Source: Lebetimonas sp. JH292
GTDB taxonomy: Bacteria; Campylobacterota; Campylobacteria; Campylobacterales; Nautiliaceae
Assembly (NCBI RefSeq): GCF_000523275.1
Contig: NZ_ATHQ01000001.1
Location: forward strand, 1,309,289 to 1,373,288
DNA length: 64,000 bases
Direction of reading: 5' to 3'
Shown: positions 52,465 to 60,128 of the stretch, in pieces
Numbering within the stretch: the first letter of the stretch is position 1
Layout of the letters: the number at the start of each line of letters is the position of its first letter
Notes under the pieces: generated by a model
Told to the model about the DNA's origin: nothing
Seen by the model: the letters and a program-made list of their open reading frames with translations, nothing else
The model's database searches: none
Program-made: the position numbers and the translations under genes

Positions 52465-52493
52465 TCACCACTCACTACTCACTATTTTTCACT
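52454..52493 (-). repeat. AGTGAGT-type heptamer repeat at the surE/ycaO junction
   Basis: Minus strand reads AGTGAAA AATAGTG AGTAGTG AGTGGTG AGTGGTG AGTGGT. It provides the last codons and the TAG stop of surE and the GTG start of ycaO. GGTGAG repeats also resemble the GGTGA part of an extended Shine-Dalgarno sequence, and there is no other ribosome binding site for ycaO. Confidence 0.78.
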
Positions 52494-53249
52494 GTTTTTT
52501 AATTTTTCTAATAATTGATAATCGGTAACATCCAATGTAATGGGAGTTATTGAAACATAGCCGTTTTTTACAGCCCAAAAATCGCTTCCTTTTTCTTCTT
52601 TAAATTTTAAGGGATGAAGACCGAGCCAGTAATATTCTTCGCCTCTGGGATTAAGATATTTGTGCGCATCGTTTCCGTAAATTCTGTATGCAAGTTTTGT
52701 AAACCGGTATCCTTTTATTTCTTTTGTATTCGGTATGTTTATATTTAACAGTTTTCTGTGGGGAAGCTGGATTTTATTTTCTAAAACCATTAAGGCTATA
52801 TCTTTTGCTATTTTTTTTGCTTTTTTCCAGTCAATTTCACTGGGGGGATTATCGAAACTCTTTAAAACCTGAGATATGGCAATGGATTTTATTCCGTGAA
52901 TTGCCCCTTCGGTTGCTCCTCCAACAGTTCCTGAATAATTTACATCTTCGCCCATATTTGCTCCGTGATTTATTCCGGAAACAATTAAATCTGGTTTTTT
53001 GTCTTTAAAAAATTCGTTAATTGCCAGATAAACACAGTCGTCCGGTGTTCCGTCATCAAGTTTATAAAAATTTTCTTTAACTTTTTTAAACATTAAAGGT
53101 TTTGTAATTGTAAGAGATTTTGAGCAGGCGCTTTTTGGGGAAGCAGGTGCTACAACAAGAGGTTTTCCTATTTCGCTCATGGCTTCATATAAAACTTCAA
53201 GCCCCTTTGCTTCAAAAGAATCGTCATTTGTAATAAGTATTTTTGGCAT
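52482..53249 (-). CDS. surE: 5'-nucleotidase SurE
   Basis: Metal-dependent survival phosphatase acting on nucleoside monophosphates. The 255-residue protein starts with ILITNDDSFEAKGLEVL, whose NDD binds the metal. VAPASPKSACSKSLT, DGTPDDCVYLAI, SGINHGANMGEDVNYSGTVGGATEG and a SITPITLDVTDY end follow. I set the start at ATG 53249 after AAAGGACACAG; the frame is open further upstream but without homology. The last residues NSEK are encoded by the heptamer repeat. Confidence 0.94.
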   Translation of the reverse strand: MPKILITNDDSFEAKGLEVLYEAMSEIGKPLVVAPASPKSACSKSLTITKPLMFKKVKENFYKLDDGTPDDCVYLAINEFFKDKKPDLIVSGINHGANMGEDVNYSGTVGGATEGAIHGIKSIAISQVLKSFDNPPSEIDWKKAKKIAKDIALMVLENKIQLPHRKLLNINIPNTKEIKGYRFTKLAYRIYGNDAHKYLNPRGEEYYWLGLHPLKFKEEKGSDFWAVKNGYVSITPITLDVTDYQLLEKLKNSEK

Positions 53250-53262
53250 CTGTGTCCTTTGG

Positions 53263-53268
53263 TATAAT
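53263..53268 (+). promoter_or_regulatory. -10 element between surE and the 53287 gene
   Basis: TTTGGTATAATTTTATAAAA has TATAAT on the plus strand about 20 bases before the 53287 start. The minus strand offers only weaker TATAAAAT-like boxes for surE in the same 37-base gap. Confidence 0.5.
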
Positions 53269-53286
53269 TTTATAAAAAGGCCGGTT

Positions 53287-53769
53287 ATGAAATATATAAG
53301 AAATGATATTAATATCAGGATTTTATCAAATTTTGAGATGCCTTTTGGTGAAATTGAAAAAGATTTTAAAAAATTCAAAAAAAAACTTCAAGATTATGAC
53401 ATAGGAGTTTGGAGTAAAAATATTATGTTAAATAGTTTTAATGATATTGATATTTTTAATAATATTGGTGAAAAATTAGGGTGGGTTGATATAGTGCTGA
53501 ATTATCTAAATTCATTGAACGGATTTTTAAGAGAGCAAATTGGGGTTTGTATAGAAAAAAAGATTCCAAGAATAATTGATAATGATTTGCCTTATTTGAT
53601 AATTCAGAGAAAAATAAAATCGGATTTTGATGAAAATTATTTTATTGCTTTTGATAAAAAAGTTTATTTTCCCGGTATTTCAAAAAATTTTGATTTAAAA
53701 TTTAGTATAATTAAGCTGGTTGAGTGGTCTAAAAGAAGCAATAAATTTTTGATAAAATTTCAAAATTAA
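53287..53769 (+). CDS. Hypothetical protein
   Basis: A 160-residue soluble protein I do not recognise. It begins MKYIRNDINIRILSNFEMPFGEIEKDF, continues with a Lys-rich helix (KKFKKKLQDY), and has mixed alpha/beta content with WSKNIML, LGWVDIVLNYLNSLNGFLREQIG and PYLIIQRKIKSDF. No signal peptide or membrane helix. The start is ATG 53287 after AAAAAGGCCGGTT; the longer frame upstream lies under surE and is not used. gpmA follows 15 bases later. Confidence 0.6.
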   Translation: MKYIRNDINIRILSNFEMPFGEIEKDFKKFKKKLQDYDIGVWSKNIMLNSFNDIDIFNNIGEKLGWVDIVLNYLNSLNGFLREQIGVCIEKKIPRIIDNDLPYLIIQRKIKSDFDENYFIAFDKKVYFPGISKNFDLKFSIIKLVEWSKRSNKFLIKFQN

Positions 53770-53784
53770 ACTGAAAGGATGAAT

Positions 53785-54474
53785 ATGGCAAAATTAGTTC
53801 TTGTTAGACACGGAAAAAGCGAATGGAATAAACAAAACCGTTTTACCGGCTGGGTGGATGTGGATTTGGCTCCGGAAGGTATTCAGGAAGCCAAAAAAGC
53901 GGGGCAGATATTAAAAGACGCAGGATTTACTTTTGATATATGTTTCTCATCTTTTTTAAAAAGAGCAATTAAAACAGGAATTATTATTTTAGAAGAACTC
54001 GATTTATTGTGGATTGACCACTTGAAAGACTGGAGATTTAACGAAAGATTTTACGGTGCCCTTACAGGACTTAATAAAGACGAGGTTAAAAAAGAGCTTG
54101 GAGAAGAAAAATTTTTGCTTTACAGAAGAAGCTATGATGTTCCTCCTCCGCCTTTAAGTGAAGATGACCCGAGACATCCGAGATTTGATCCGAAATATAA
54201 AAATTTTCCTGTTGAATTAATTCCAAGTACAGAATGTTTAAAAGATAATCAGATACGCTCAATGGCGGCTTTTCATGAAAGAGTTGCACCGCTTTTAGTT
54301 GAAGGTAAAGATGTGTTGATTACAGCTCACGGAAATACAATAAGAGGGATGGTTAAAGAATTTGACAACATAAGCGATAAGGATATTCCAAAATTTGAAA
54401 TAGCTACAGGAGTACCGAGAGTTTATGAATTTGATGAGGAGCTTCATATTAAAAAAGTTTATAATTTAGATTAA
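53785..54474 (+). CDS. gpmA: 2,3-bisphosphoglycerate-dependent phosphoglycerate mutase
   Basis: Interconverts 3- and 2-phosphoglycerate in glycolysis/gluconeogenesis. The 229-residue protein shows LVLVRHGKSEWNKQNRFTGWVDVDL (phospho-His near residue 10; Lys replaces the more usual Glu in RHGxS), RRSYDVPPPPL and the second catalytic site ITAHGNTIRGM. ATG 53785 is preferred over the ATG six bases earlier because AAAGG lies seven bases before it. The end overlaps the opposite yaiI gene by nine bases. Confidence 0.94.
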   Translation: MAKLVLVRHGKSEWNKQNRFTGWVDVDLAPEGIQEAKKAGQILKDAGFTFDICFSSFLKRAIKTGIIILEELDLLWIDHLKDWRFNERFYGALTGLNKDEVKKELGEEKFLLYRRSYDVPPPPLSEDDPRHPRFDPKYKNFPVELIPSTECLKDNQIRSMAAFHERVAPLLVEGKDVLITAHGNTIRGMVKEFDNISDKDIPKFEIATGVPRVYEFDEELHIKKVYNLD

Positions 54475-54912
54475 TTTATAAAGAAGTTTACTAAAACTGT
54501 TGGCAAAATTTTGAATATCTTTTTTACAAAAAGGCTTTGGGCCTTTTGTAATTTCTCCGCTCTGTCTAATCTCAGCCATTAAATTTCTTATGCTTAAGAA
54601 ATTTTGAATAGAATTTTCATCATATATTTCCCCTCTGTGCCCTAAAGCGAGAGCACCTTTTTTAACAATTCTGTCAGCCAGGGGTATATCGGCAGTTATT
54701 ACTAAATCGTTTTTTTCGCACAGGTTTACTATTTCATCATCCGCTTTGTCTATTCCTTCGTTTACAATAATATATTCGATAAACGAGCTTTTTTCAAAAG
54801 AAATTTTTTTATTGGATACCACAATTGTTTTTATTTTGTTTTTATTTACCGCTCTGTAAATTATTGGTTTTATTGCCTTTGGCAGGGCATCCGCATCAAT
54901 TAAAATTTTCAT
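54466..54912 (-). CDS. YaiI/YqxD family protein (DUF188, PIN-like)
   Basis: A 148-residue protein with the DUF188 pattern: ILIDADALPKAIKPIIYRA (acidic site at the N-terminus), DKADDEIVNLCEKNDLVITADIPLADR with further acidic residues, ALGHRGEIYDENSI and RNLMAEIRQSG. The fold is PIN-nuclease-like; substrates are not known to me. It follows fetB with a 17-base overlap. Confidence 0.88.
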   Translation of the reverse strand: MKILIDADALPKAIKPIIYRAVNKNKIKTIVVSNKKISFEKSSFIEYIIVNEGIDKADDEIVNLCEKNDLVITADIPLADRIVKKGALALGHRGEIYDENSIQNFLSIRNLMAEIRQSGEITKGPKPFCKKDIQNFANSFSKLLYKLI

Positions 54913-55621
54913 TTTTTTCTCTTATAAAAAAATAGCTGCCAAAAAGAGCGGAAAATGTATTTATACTTACAAGCATATAAATAATCACTATCTGGTAGCT
55001 TACCGCTTTTAGAGGGGATGCACCGGCTAAAAGCATTCCTGTGGTAATACCGGGAATTGCAACAACACCTATGGTTTGAAGCATATTGTTAACAGGTATC
55101 AAAGCCGCTTTTATAGCTTCTTTTTGCATTATTTTGTAAGCTGATTTTAAATTTGCACCGATGGCAAAAAATCTCTCAATTAATTCTTTTTGCAAAAACA
55201 GTTCTCTTTTTAATCTTTCTATGGTTAACGTGTAGGTATTCAGAGAATTGCCTATAATCATTCCTGCAACAGGTATAAATTCATATGGTTTAAGAGAAAT
55301 TATTTTTAAAATTATCATTATACTTAGAATTATTACAGCAGACATACTAATGGAATAAAAAGCCCATAAGAATAAAAATTTAGTTCTCTTTTTTGCTATG
55401 AAAGAAGCGTAAATGAGCATAAACAACACAATAGGTATATACCAAAGAGGATTTTTAATTTTAAATAAAAACCCCAAAATGAATCCCAAAACACTCAGTT
55501 GCAGCAGGGCTCTTAGAGAATTGATAAAAAGTTCTTTTTCAATACCGATTTTGTTTTTGTATGAAATAAACAAAGGTATAAGCACTAAAATAAAACTTAA
55601 AGCCACTATATTGAATTTCAA
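54896..55621 (-). CDS. FetB-type (UPF0014) ABC transporter permease
   Basis: A 241-residue inner membrane protein with about seven helices, of the FetB family that in E. coli exports iron with the ATPase FetA. Signature region: PVAGMIIGNSLNTYTLTIERL and QTIGVVAIPGITTGMLLAGASPLKAVSYQIVIIYM. No FetA gene is adjacent, so the ATPase must come from elsewhere. It starts at TTG 55621 after AAAAAGGAAACAG, with TG-A-TACAAT (55641-55649) as -10. Confidence 0.82.
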   Translation of the reverse strand: MKFNIVALSFILVLIPLFISYKNKIGIEKELFINSLRALLQLSVLGFILGFLFKIKNPLWYIPIVLFMLIYASFIAKKRTKFLFLWAFYSISMSAVIILSIMIILKIISLKPYEFIPVAGMIIGNSLNTYTLTIERLKRELFLQKELIERFFAIGANLKSAYKIMQKEAIKAALIPVNNMLQTIGVVAIPGITTGMLLAGASPLKAVSYQIVIIYMLVSINTFSALFGSYFFIREKNENFN

Positions 55622-55725
55622 CTGTTTCCTTTTTAATAAAATTGTATCACATAATTATAAATTTATATTATATAGAAAAAATATTATGTTAATTTATAAA
55701 TAAATTGTATCTCTATTTTTTGTTT

Positions 55726-55734
55726 TGATACAAT
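55726..55734 (+). promoter_or_regulatory. Extended -10 promoter for hisD
   Basis: TTTTGATACAATTATAT contains TG-A-TACAAT, the same form as the fetB promoter on the other strand. Transcription would begin near 55741, downstream of the TTG at 55725, which therefore cannot be the hisD start. Confidence 0.5.
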
Positions 55735-55755
55735 TATATAAAAAAAAGGCAGCTT

Positions 55756-57044
55756 ATGCAAATTTTAAAAAAAATGCCGCAAATTTCAGGCTTAAATTTG
55801 AAGAAATTTTAAACCGGGGGAAAATGGACATAGAAAATGTTGAAGGAATAGTAAAAAACATTATTAACGAAGTTAAAATTGAAAAAAACAGAGCCTTATT
55901 TGAACATATTTCAAAATTTGACAGATGGACTCCTGATAAAGACAGTGATTTGGAAATAACAAAAGAAGAAATGAAAAAAGCTTATGATAATTTGGATGAA
56001 AAATTAAAATGCGCTTTACATCTTGCGTATGATAGAATAAAGTCTTATCACGAAAAGCAGCTTCCCAAAACATGGCTCACGTTTGAAGAAAACGGGACTA
56101 TTTTAGGGCAAAAAGTAACCCCTGTCGAAAGAGCCGGTGTATATGTTCCAGGAGGAAAAGCTTTTTATCCAAGCTCTTTGCTTATGAATGTAATTCCCGC
56201 AATTGTAGCCGGAGTAAAAGAAATCGTTGTCACCACGCCCGTAATTGAAAATAAACCCAATGAATTACTGTTGGCGGCCCTTTATATATGCGGTATGCCG
56301 AGAGCTTTTAAAGTGGGTGGTGCTTCCGCTATTGCATCTATGGCTTACGGGACGGAGAGTATTCCGAAAGTGGATGTAATTACGGGTCCTGGGAATATTT
56401 TTGTCGCAACCGCCAAAAAACTGGTTTTCGGGGAAGTAAATATAGACATGATAGCAGGACCGAGTGAAATTGGTATTATTGCAGATAACACCGCAAAAGC
56501 TAATTACATGGCAATAGATTTACTTTCACAGGCCGAACATGATGAAATGGCAAGTTCAATAATGGTAACAGTTTCGGAAGAGCTGGCAAAAAATACACAA
56601 AAAAAAGTTTACGAATTTTTAAATGAGCTTGAAAGAAAAGAAATTGCAAAAAAATCCATTGATGAAAGAGGTGCTATTATTATTGCTCGCAATATTGATG
56701 AGGCAATTGCACTTATGAATGAAATTGCGCCTGAACATCTTGAAATTGTTACAGCTAATCCATTTGAACTGCTTCCAAAAATTAAAAATGCGGGTGCGAT
56801 TTTCTTAGGAGAAAATACTCCCGAACCGATTGGTGATTATATAGCAGGACCTAATCATACTTTGCCTACTGGGGGAACGGCGAAATTTTATTCTCCTTTA
56901 AATGTTGAAATTTTTATGAAAAAAAGCTCAATTATCTCTTTTTCCAAAGAAGCTATCAAAAAAATGGGAGAAGATTGTGCTATTTTGGCTAAGAGTGAAG
57001 GACTTACTGCACATCAGAAATCTGTTCTTGAAAGGCTTAAGTGA
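55756..57044 (+). CDS. hisD: Histidinol dehydrogenase, start separated by a one-base deletion in an A run
   Basis: Oxidises histidinol to histidine in the last two steps of the pathway. The main frame has the full set of motifs: [61 protein letters not shown] and [14 protein letters not shown]. The natural start, ATG 55756 with AAGG upstream, is in another frame. Adding one A to the eight-A run 55767-55774 joins them into a 429-residue protein of normal length. Without it, initiation would have to occur elsewhere. Confidence 0.88.
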
Positions 57045-57460
57045 ATTTTGACAAATTTGATTTTATAGAGAATTTTTTACCTAATTCTCCTTTCGCCTAT
57101 ATAATTTTTCTTTTTTTCTTTTTTTTCTTTACAACAATTTTTGTTTTAACAGTTGCAAAATTAACAAAAAATAAAAGTATTCAAAACAATAATAAAAAAT
57201 TAACTATCGAAGATTTAATAAAAATATCTAAAAATGAAAAATCAAATATTAAAGATTTGGTATTTGCGATTGAATATTTTAACTCTGAATTTAAAGTAAA
57301 ACAGTTTCCCGATAAAGCAGTTAAATTTCTTAAATCTGTTTTAACACATAAAAACAGAGGCAAAATTTTATTTGATATTTTTCATTCAAAAACCGTAAAA
57401 CTGAATAAAGAATTTAAAGAACGTTTGAATAATTTAGAAAAAGAATGTTTGAATAAATAA
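57041..57460 (+). CDS. Small bitopic membrane protein of unknown function
   Basis: A 139-residue protein with one very Phe-rich transmembrane helix (FAYIIFLFFFFFFTTIFVLTVA, about 18-39), then a positively charged linker and a soluble helical domain (DLIKISKNEKSNIKDLVFAIEYFN, KFLKSVLTHKNRGKILFDIF). The GTG start overlaps the hisD stop, so it is translated with hisD. No family recognised. Confidence 0.68.
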   Translation: MNFDKFDFIENFLPNSPFAYIIFLFFFFFFTTIFVLTVAKLTKNKSIQNNNKKLTIEDLIKISKNEKSNIKDLVFAIEYFNSEFKVKQFPDKAVKFLKSVLTHKNRGKILFDIFHSKTVKLNKEFKERLNNLEKECLNK

Positions 57461-57480
57461 GATAGAGTTTAAACTCTATC
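57461..57480. terminator. Perfect 20-bp palindrome at the convergent ends of rpsO and the 57041 gene
   Basis: GATAGAGTTTAAACTCTATC is a perfect palindrome centred on the rpsO stop codon (TAA within TTTAAA). In the rpsO direction it is followed by TTATTTATTC, a weak U-tract, so it can act as terminator for rpsO. It also lies right behind the stop of the plus-strand gene, so it may serve both. Confidence 0.6.
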
Positions 57481-57744
57481 TCTAAGATTAAGTGCAGAAA
57501 TTACTTCAAGATATTTGTTATGGTCTTTTCTTTTCAAATATCTCATAAGTCTTTTTCTTTGCCCAACTAATTTAAGTAGTCCTAATCTGCTTGAATGGTC
57601 GTGTTTGTGTGCTTGTAAATGTTCGTTAATTTGATTGATTCTTTCGCTCAATAGTGCAATTTGCACCGCCGGGCTTCCAGTATCAGTTTCAGTATTTCCG
57701 AATTTAGCGATAATTTCTCTTTTTTTCGCCGAATCCAAAGCCAT
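57469..57744 (-). CDS. rpsO: 30S ribosomal protein S15
   Basis: A 91-residue uS15 binding the central domain of 16S rRNA. It begins [16 protein letters not shown] and holds [36 protein letters not shown] and [16 protein letters not shown], quoted in part. The start is ATG 57744 with AGGAGG seven bases before; the frame is open further upstream but that part is leader. Divergent from the histidine kinase. Confidence 0.96.
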   Translation of the reverse strand: MALDSAKKREIIAKFGNTETDTGSPAVQIALLSERINQINEHLQAHKHDHSSRLGLLKLVGQRKRLMRYLKRKDHNKYLEVISALNLRDRV

Positions 57745-57767
57745 TTTAGCCTCCTGATTGGTAAATT

Positions 57768-57783
57768 TTAGTTTTTCAACTAA
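57768..57783 (-). promoter_or_regulatory. GAAA-tetraloop hairpin in the rpsO leader
   Basis: Minus strand TTAGTT-GAAA-AACTAA forms a six-base-pair stem with a GAAA tetraloop, about 15 bases before the Shine-Dalgarno of rpsO. S15 represses its own mRNA through leader structures in several bacteria, and the structures differ between groups. This hairpin is a candidate for that role, no more. Confidence 0.35.
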
Positions 57784-57850
57784 GATTGAAAGTATATCTT
57801 TTTTTATATAAAAAATCAAATTTTGATAAAATTTTAAAAAAAAGGTGTTT

Positions 57851-59668
57851 ATGAAGAAAATAATTCTGTTATTATTTGCTTCAATATTATTTAGTTCAAA
57901 TATATTAATATTGAATTCTTATTCCGCAAAGCTGAAATGGACTCAGAATGAATTAAACGGTATACTTAACGAATTAAATGATCAGAATTTAAATATTTAT
58001 GTAGAATTTATGGACACCAAACTTTTCAGACCCACACCTGAAAGATTAAAAAATTTTTATAATTATATATTCAATAAGTATAGAAAAATACCCTTTGACA
58101 TTATTATAATTACCGATGACAATGCTTTGAATTTTGTAAGGAAAAATATAAATTCGGCCTTGTTTTCAAATGCAAAAGTTTTTTTTGCAGGGATAAACAA
58201 TCTGAAATTGGCAAAAATTTTAAATAAAAACAGATTTGCGGGGGTATTTGAAAAGAAAGAACCGGTAACTAATTTACAATTTGCTTCGAAAATTGTAAAT
58301 TTAAAAACTTTGTATGTGGTGGGGGATAATTCAAATTCCGCCAAAATAGTAATGAAACAGTATAAAAAAGCATATAAAACATTTAAAAATATAAAATTTG
58401 TTTATATAAATGAAAAAGAGTTGACCCATTTATTGTATTTTTTTAAAGACAATTATTCAAATGATTCGGCTATGATGTTAATCAATCCTTTTAGTTTCAA
58501 TTATGAAAACAGACATATATCTTATAAAAAAGCCGTTCAGCTTCTTTCTAAAGTTTATAAAAGGCCTATAGTTGTACATACAGATATCCTGGTAAATATA
58601 AAAAATTCAAATGTTGTAGGGGGAAAAGTTAACGATTCCCATAATCAGGGCAAAATAGCCGCAATAAAAGTAAAAAAATATTTAAACAAAAAACAGATGA
58701 AAAATCTTGGTTTTACTTTTGAAAAAGCGAATAAAATGTATTTAAATGTTTTAAATCTTAAAAAATTCGGGGTAAATGCGTATTATCTGGGTTATAAAAA
58801 TGCCGTTTACGTAAACAAACCCCAAACACTCTGGAAAAAATACAAAAATGAGATTATTTTAATGCTTTTATTTTTTCTTTATCTGGTTTTGGTTATTGTT
58901 ATTTTAATTTATAAAAATATTCTTTTAAAAGAATTAAACAGAGAAAAAGAAAAATTGAATTTTGAATTACAAAAAAGAATAAATTCAGCTGTAGAAGATA
59001 TTCAAAAAAAAGACAAACTTTTGGCTAATCATGCAAAACTTTCAGCTATGTCCGATATGATGGGGGCTGTGGCGCATCAATGGAGGCAGCCTCTAAACGC
59101 CCTTGCAATTAATTTGCAGGTTTTACCTGAAATTAGAGATAAAAATAAATACAGCGAAATTATTGATAAAAATTTAAAAATTATAAATTTTATGTCCAAT
59201 ACCATAGATAATTTTATAAAATTTTTTAAAAATGATAAAAAAGAACTGAATTTTTCTGTAAAAACTTCCATAAAAGAGACTTTGGATATTTTGGATGCAC
59301 AGTTGAATGCCAAAAAAATTATAATTGAATTCAAAGGGGATGATTTTTATATTAAAGGGAATAAAAACCAGTTTAGACAAGTGGTTTTAAATATTATAAA
59401 CAATTCAAAAGAAGCCTTTAAAAATCAAGAAAATAAAAAAATTGAAATAATTTTAAAAAATAAATTAAAAAGAATATATATTTTGGATAATGCCGGCGGA
59501 ATTGAGAAAAAATTGATAGATAAGATATTTGAACCTTATTTTACAACAAAAGATAAAGGAAGCGGACTCGGGCTTTATATCAGTAAAATCATACTTGAAA
59601 AATATTTTAATGCCAATCTGTTGATAAAAAATACAAAAATAGGAGTAATTAATATTATTTCATTTTAA
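57851..59668 (+). CDS. Membrane sensor histidine kinase with periplasmic ABC-substrate-binding-like domain
   Basis: A 605-residue two-component sensor. A signal/anchor helix is followed by a periplasmic domain resembling ABC sugar/amino acid binding proteins ([50 protein letters not shown]), to about residue 330. A transmembrane helix ([20 protein letters not shown]) and coiled coil come next. The HisKA motif is [15 protein letters not shown], and HATPase has N box [11 protein letters not shown] and G boxes DNAGGI and GSGLGLY. No response regulator gene is nearby. ATG 57851 is preferred over GTG 57845 because of AAAAAAGG spacing. Confidence 0.87.
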   Translation: MKKIILLLFASILFSSNILILNSYSAKLKWTQNELNGILNELNDQNLNIYVEFMDTKLFRPTPERLKNFYNYIFNKYRKIPFDIIIITDDNALNFVRKNINSALFSNAKVFFAGINNLKLAKILNKNRFAGVFEKKEPVTNLQFASKIVNLKTLYVVGDNSNSAKIVMKQYKKAYKTFKNIKFVYINEKELTHLLYFFKDNYSNDSAMMLINPFSFNYENRHISYKKAVQLLSKVYKRPIVVHTDILVNIKNSNVVGGKVNDSHNQGKIAAIKVKKYLNKKQMKNLGFTFEKANKMYLNVLNLKKFGVNAYYLGYKNAVYVNKPQTLWKKYKNEIILMLLFFLYLVLVIVILIYKNILLKELNREKEKLNFELQKRINSAVEDIQKKDKLLANHAKLSAMSDMMGAVAHQWRQPLNALAINLQVLPEIRDKNKYSEIIDKNLKIINFMSNTIDNFIKFFKNDKKELNFSVKTSIKETLDILDAQLNAKKIIIEFKGDDFYIKGNKNQFRQVVLNIINNSKEAFKNQENKKIEIILKNKLKRIYILDNAGGIEKKLIDKIFEPYFTTKDKGSGLGLYISKIILEKYFNANLLIKNTKIGVINIISF

Positions 59669-59687
59669 TATAAACAGATAATTTAGG

Positions 59688-59693
59688 TATAAT
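59688..59693 (+). promoter_or_regulatory. -10 element for the rrf2-flhA unit
   Basis: TTTAGGTATAATTTGG has a perfect TATAAT 20 bases before the ATG of the Rrf2 gene, with AAAAAGGG as ribosome binding site. Confidence 0.55.
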
Positions 59694-59711
59694 TTGGCAA
59701 AAAGGGTTGAT

Positions 59712-60128
59712 ATGCTGTTTACAAAATCAAGTGCTTATACTCTGCAGGCTTTGATGGAGCTTTCAAGGTTTGACAAACCTGTGGATGTTACGAAACTTTC
59801 CGAAATAACTTCACTGCCAAAACCGTTTTTGGCAAAACTGCTGCAAACATTGTCAAAAAAAGGTTATGTTAAATCCTTTAAAGGGATACACGGAGGTTTT
59901 TTACTTGAAAAAAAACCCAAAGATATAAAAATATTAGAGCTGTTTAAAGTTATTGAAGATAAAGATTCTCTGGTTTTTTATTGCTCCAAAAAGCCTGAAA
60001 ACTGTGTGAGAAACAGGGCAAATATATGCTGTGTGAGACCTTTTTTTGTATTTTTGGAAAATAAACTTGATGAAATTATAAAAGATATGACTTTAGAAGA
60101 TGTTATAAGGATGAAATCTGATAAATAA
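59712..60128 (+). CDS. Rrf2-family transcriptional regulator
   Basis: A 138-residue regulator with an N-terminal winged helix (SSAYTLQALMELS, TSLPKPFLAKLLQTLSKKGYVKSFKGIHGGFLL, cited in part). A Cys cluster follows (FYCSKKPENC, NICCVR) that could hold an Fe-S centre as in IscR and NsrR. The frame is open upstream but ATG 59712 with AAAAAGGG is the natural start. It sits directly before flhA, which I recall as conserved order in Campylobacter; direct control of flhA is not shown. Confidence 0.86.
   Translation: MLFTKSSAYTLQALMELSRFDKPVDVTKLSEITSLPKPFLAKLLQTLSKKGYVKSFKGIHGGFLLEKKPKDIKILELFKVIEDKDSLVFYCSKKPENCVRNRANICCVRPFFVFLENKLDEIIKDMTLEDVIRMKSDK

Noticed and set aside
1739-52493. Heptamer runs considered as CRISPR arrays
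   Set aside because: Units are seven bases without unique spacers, and no cas genes are present.
51214-53249. ycaO neighbourhood as a ribosomal peptide natural product cluster
   Set aside because: No short precursor, transporter or tailoring enzyme is beside it; the neighbours are tcdA and surE.
53179-53286. Upstream extension of the 53287 gene
   Set aside because: It is antisense to the surE start; ATG 53287 has AAAAAGG and a TATAAT just upstream.
53250-53378. Upstream extension of surE
   Set aside because: The added residues overlap the divergent gene and its promoter; ATG 53249 has a good binding site and matches the family start.
55725-55755. TTG 55725 as natural hisD start
   Set aside because: The TTG lies within the extended -10 promoter, has no ribosome binding site and the extra residues have no homology; an indel at the A run explains the region better.
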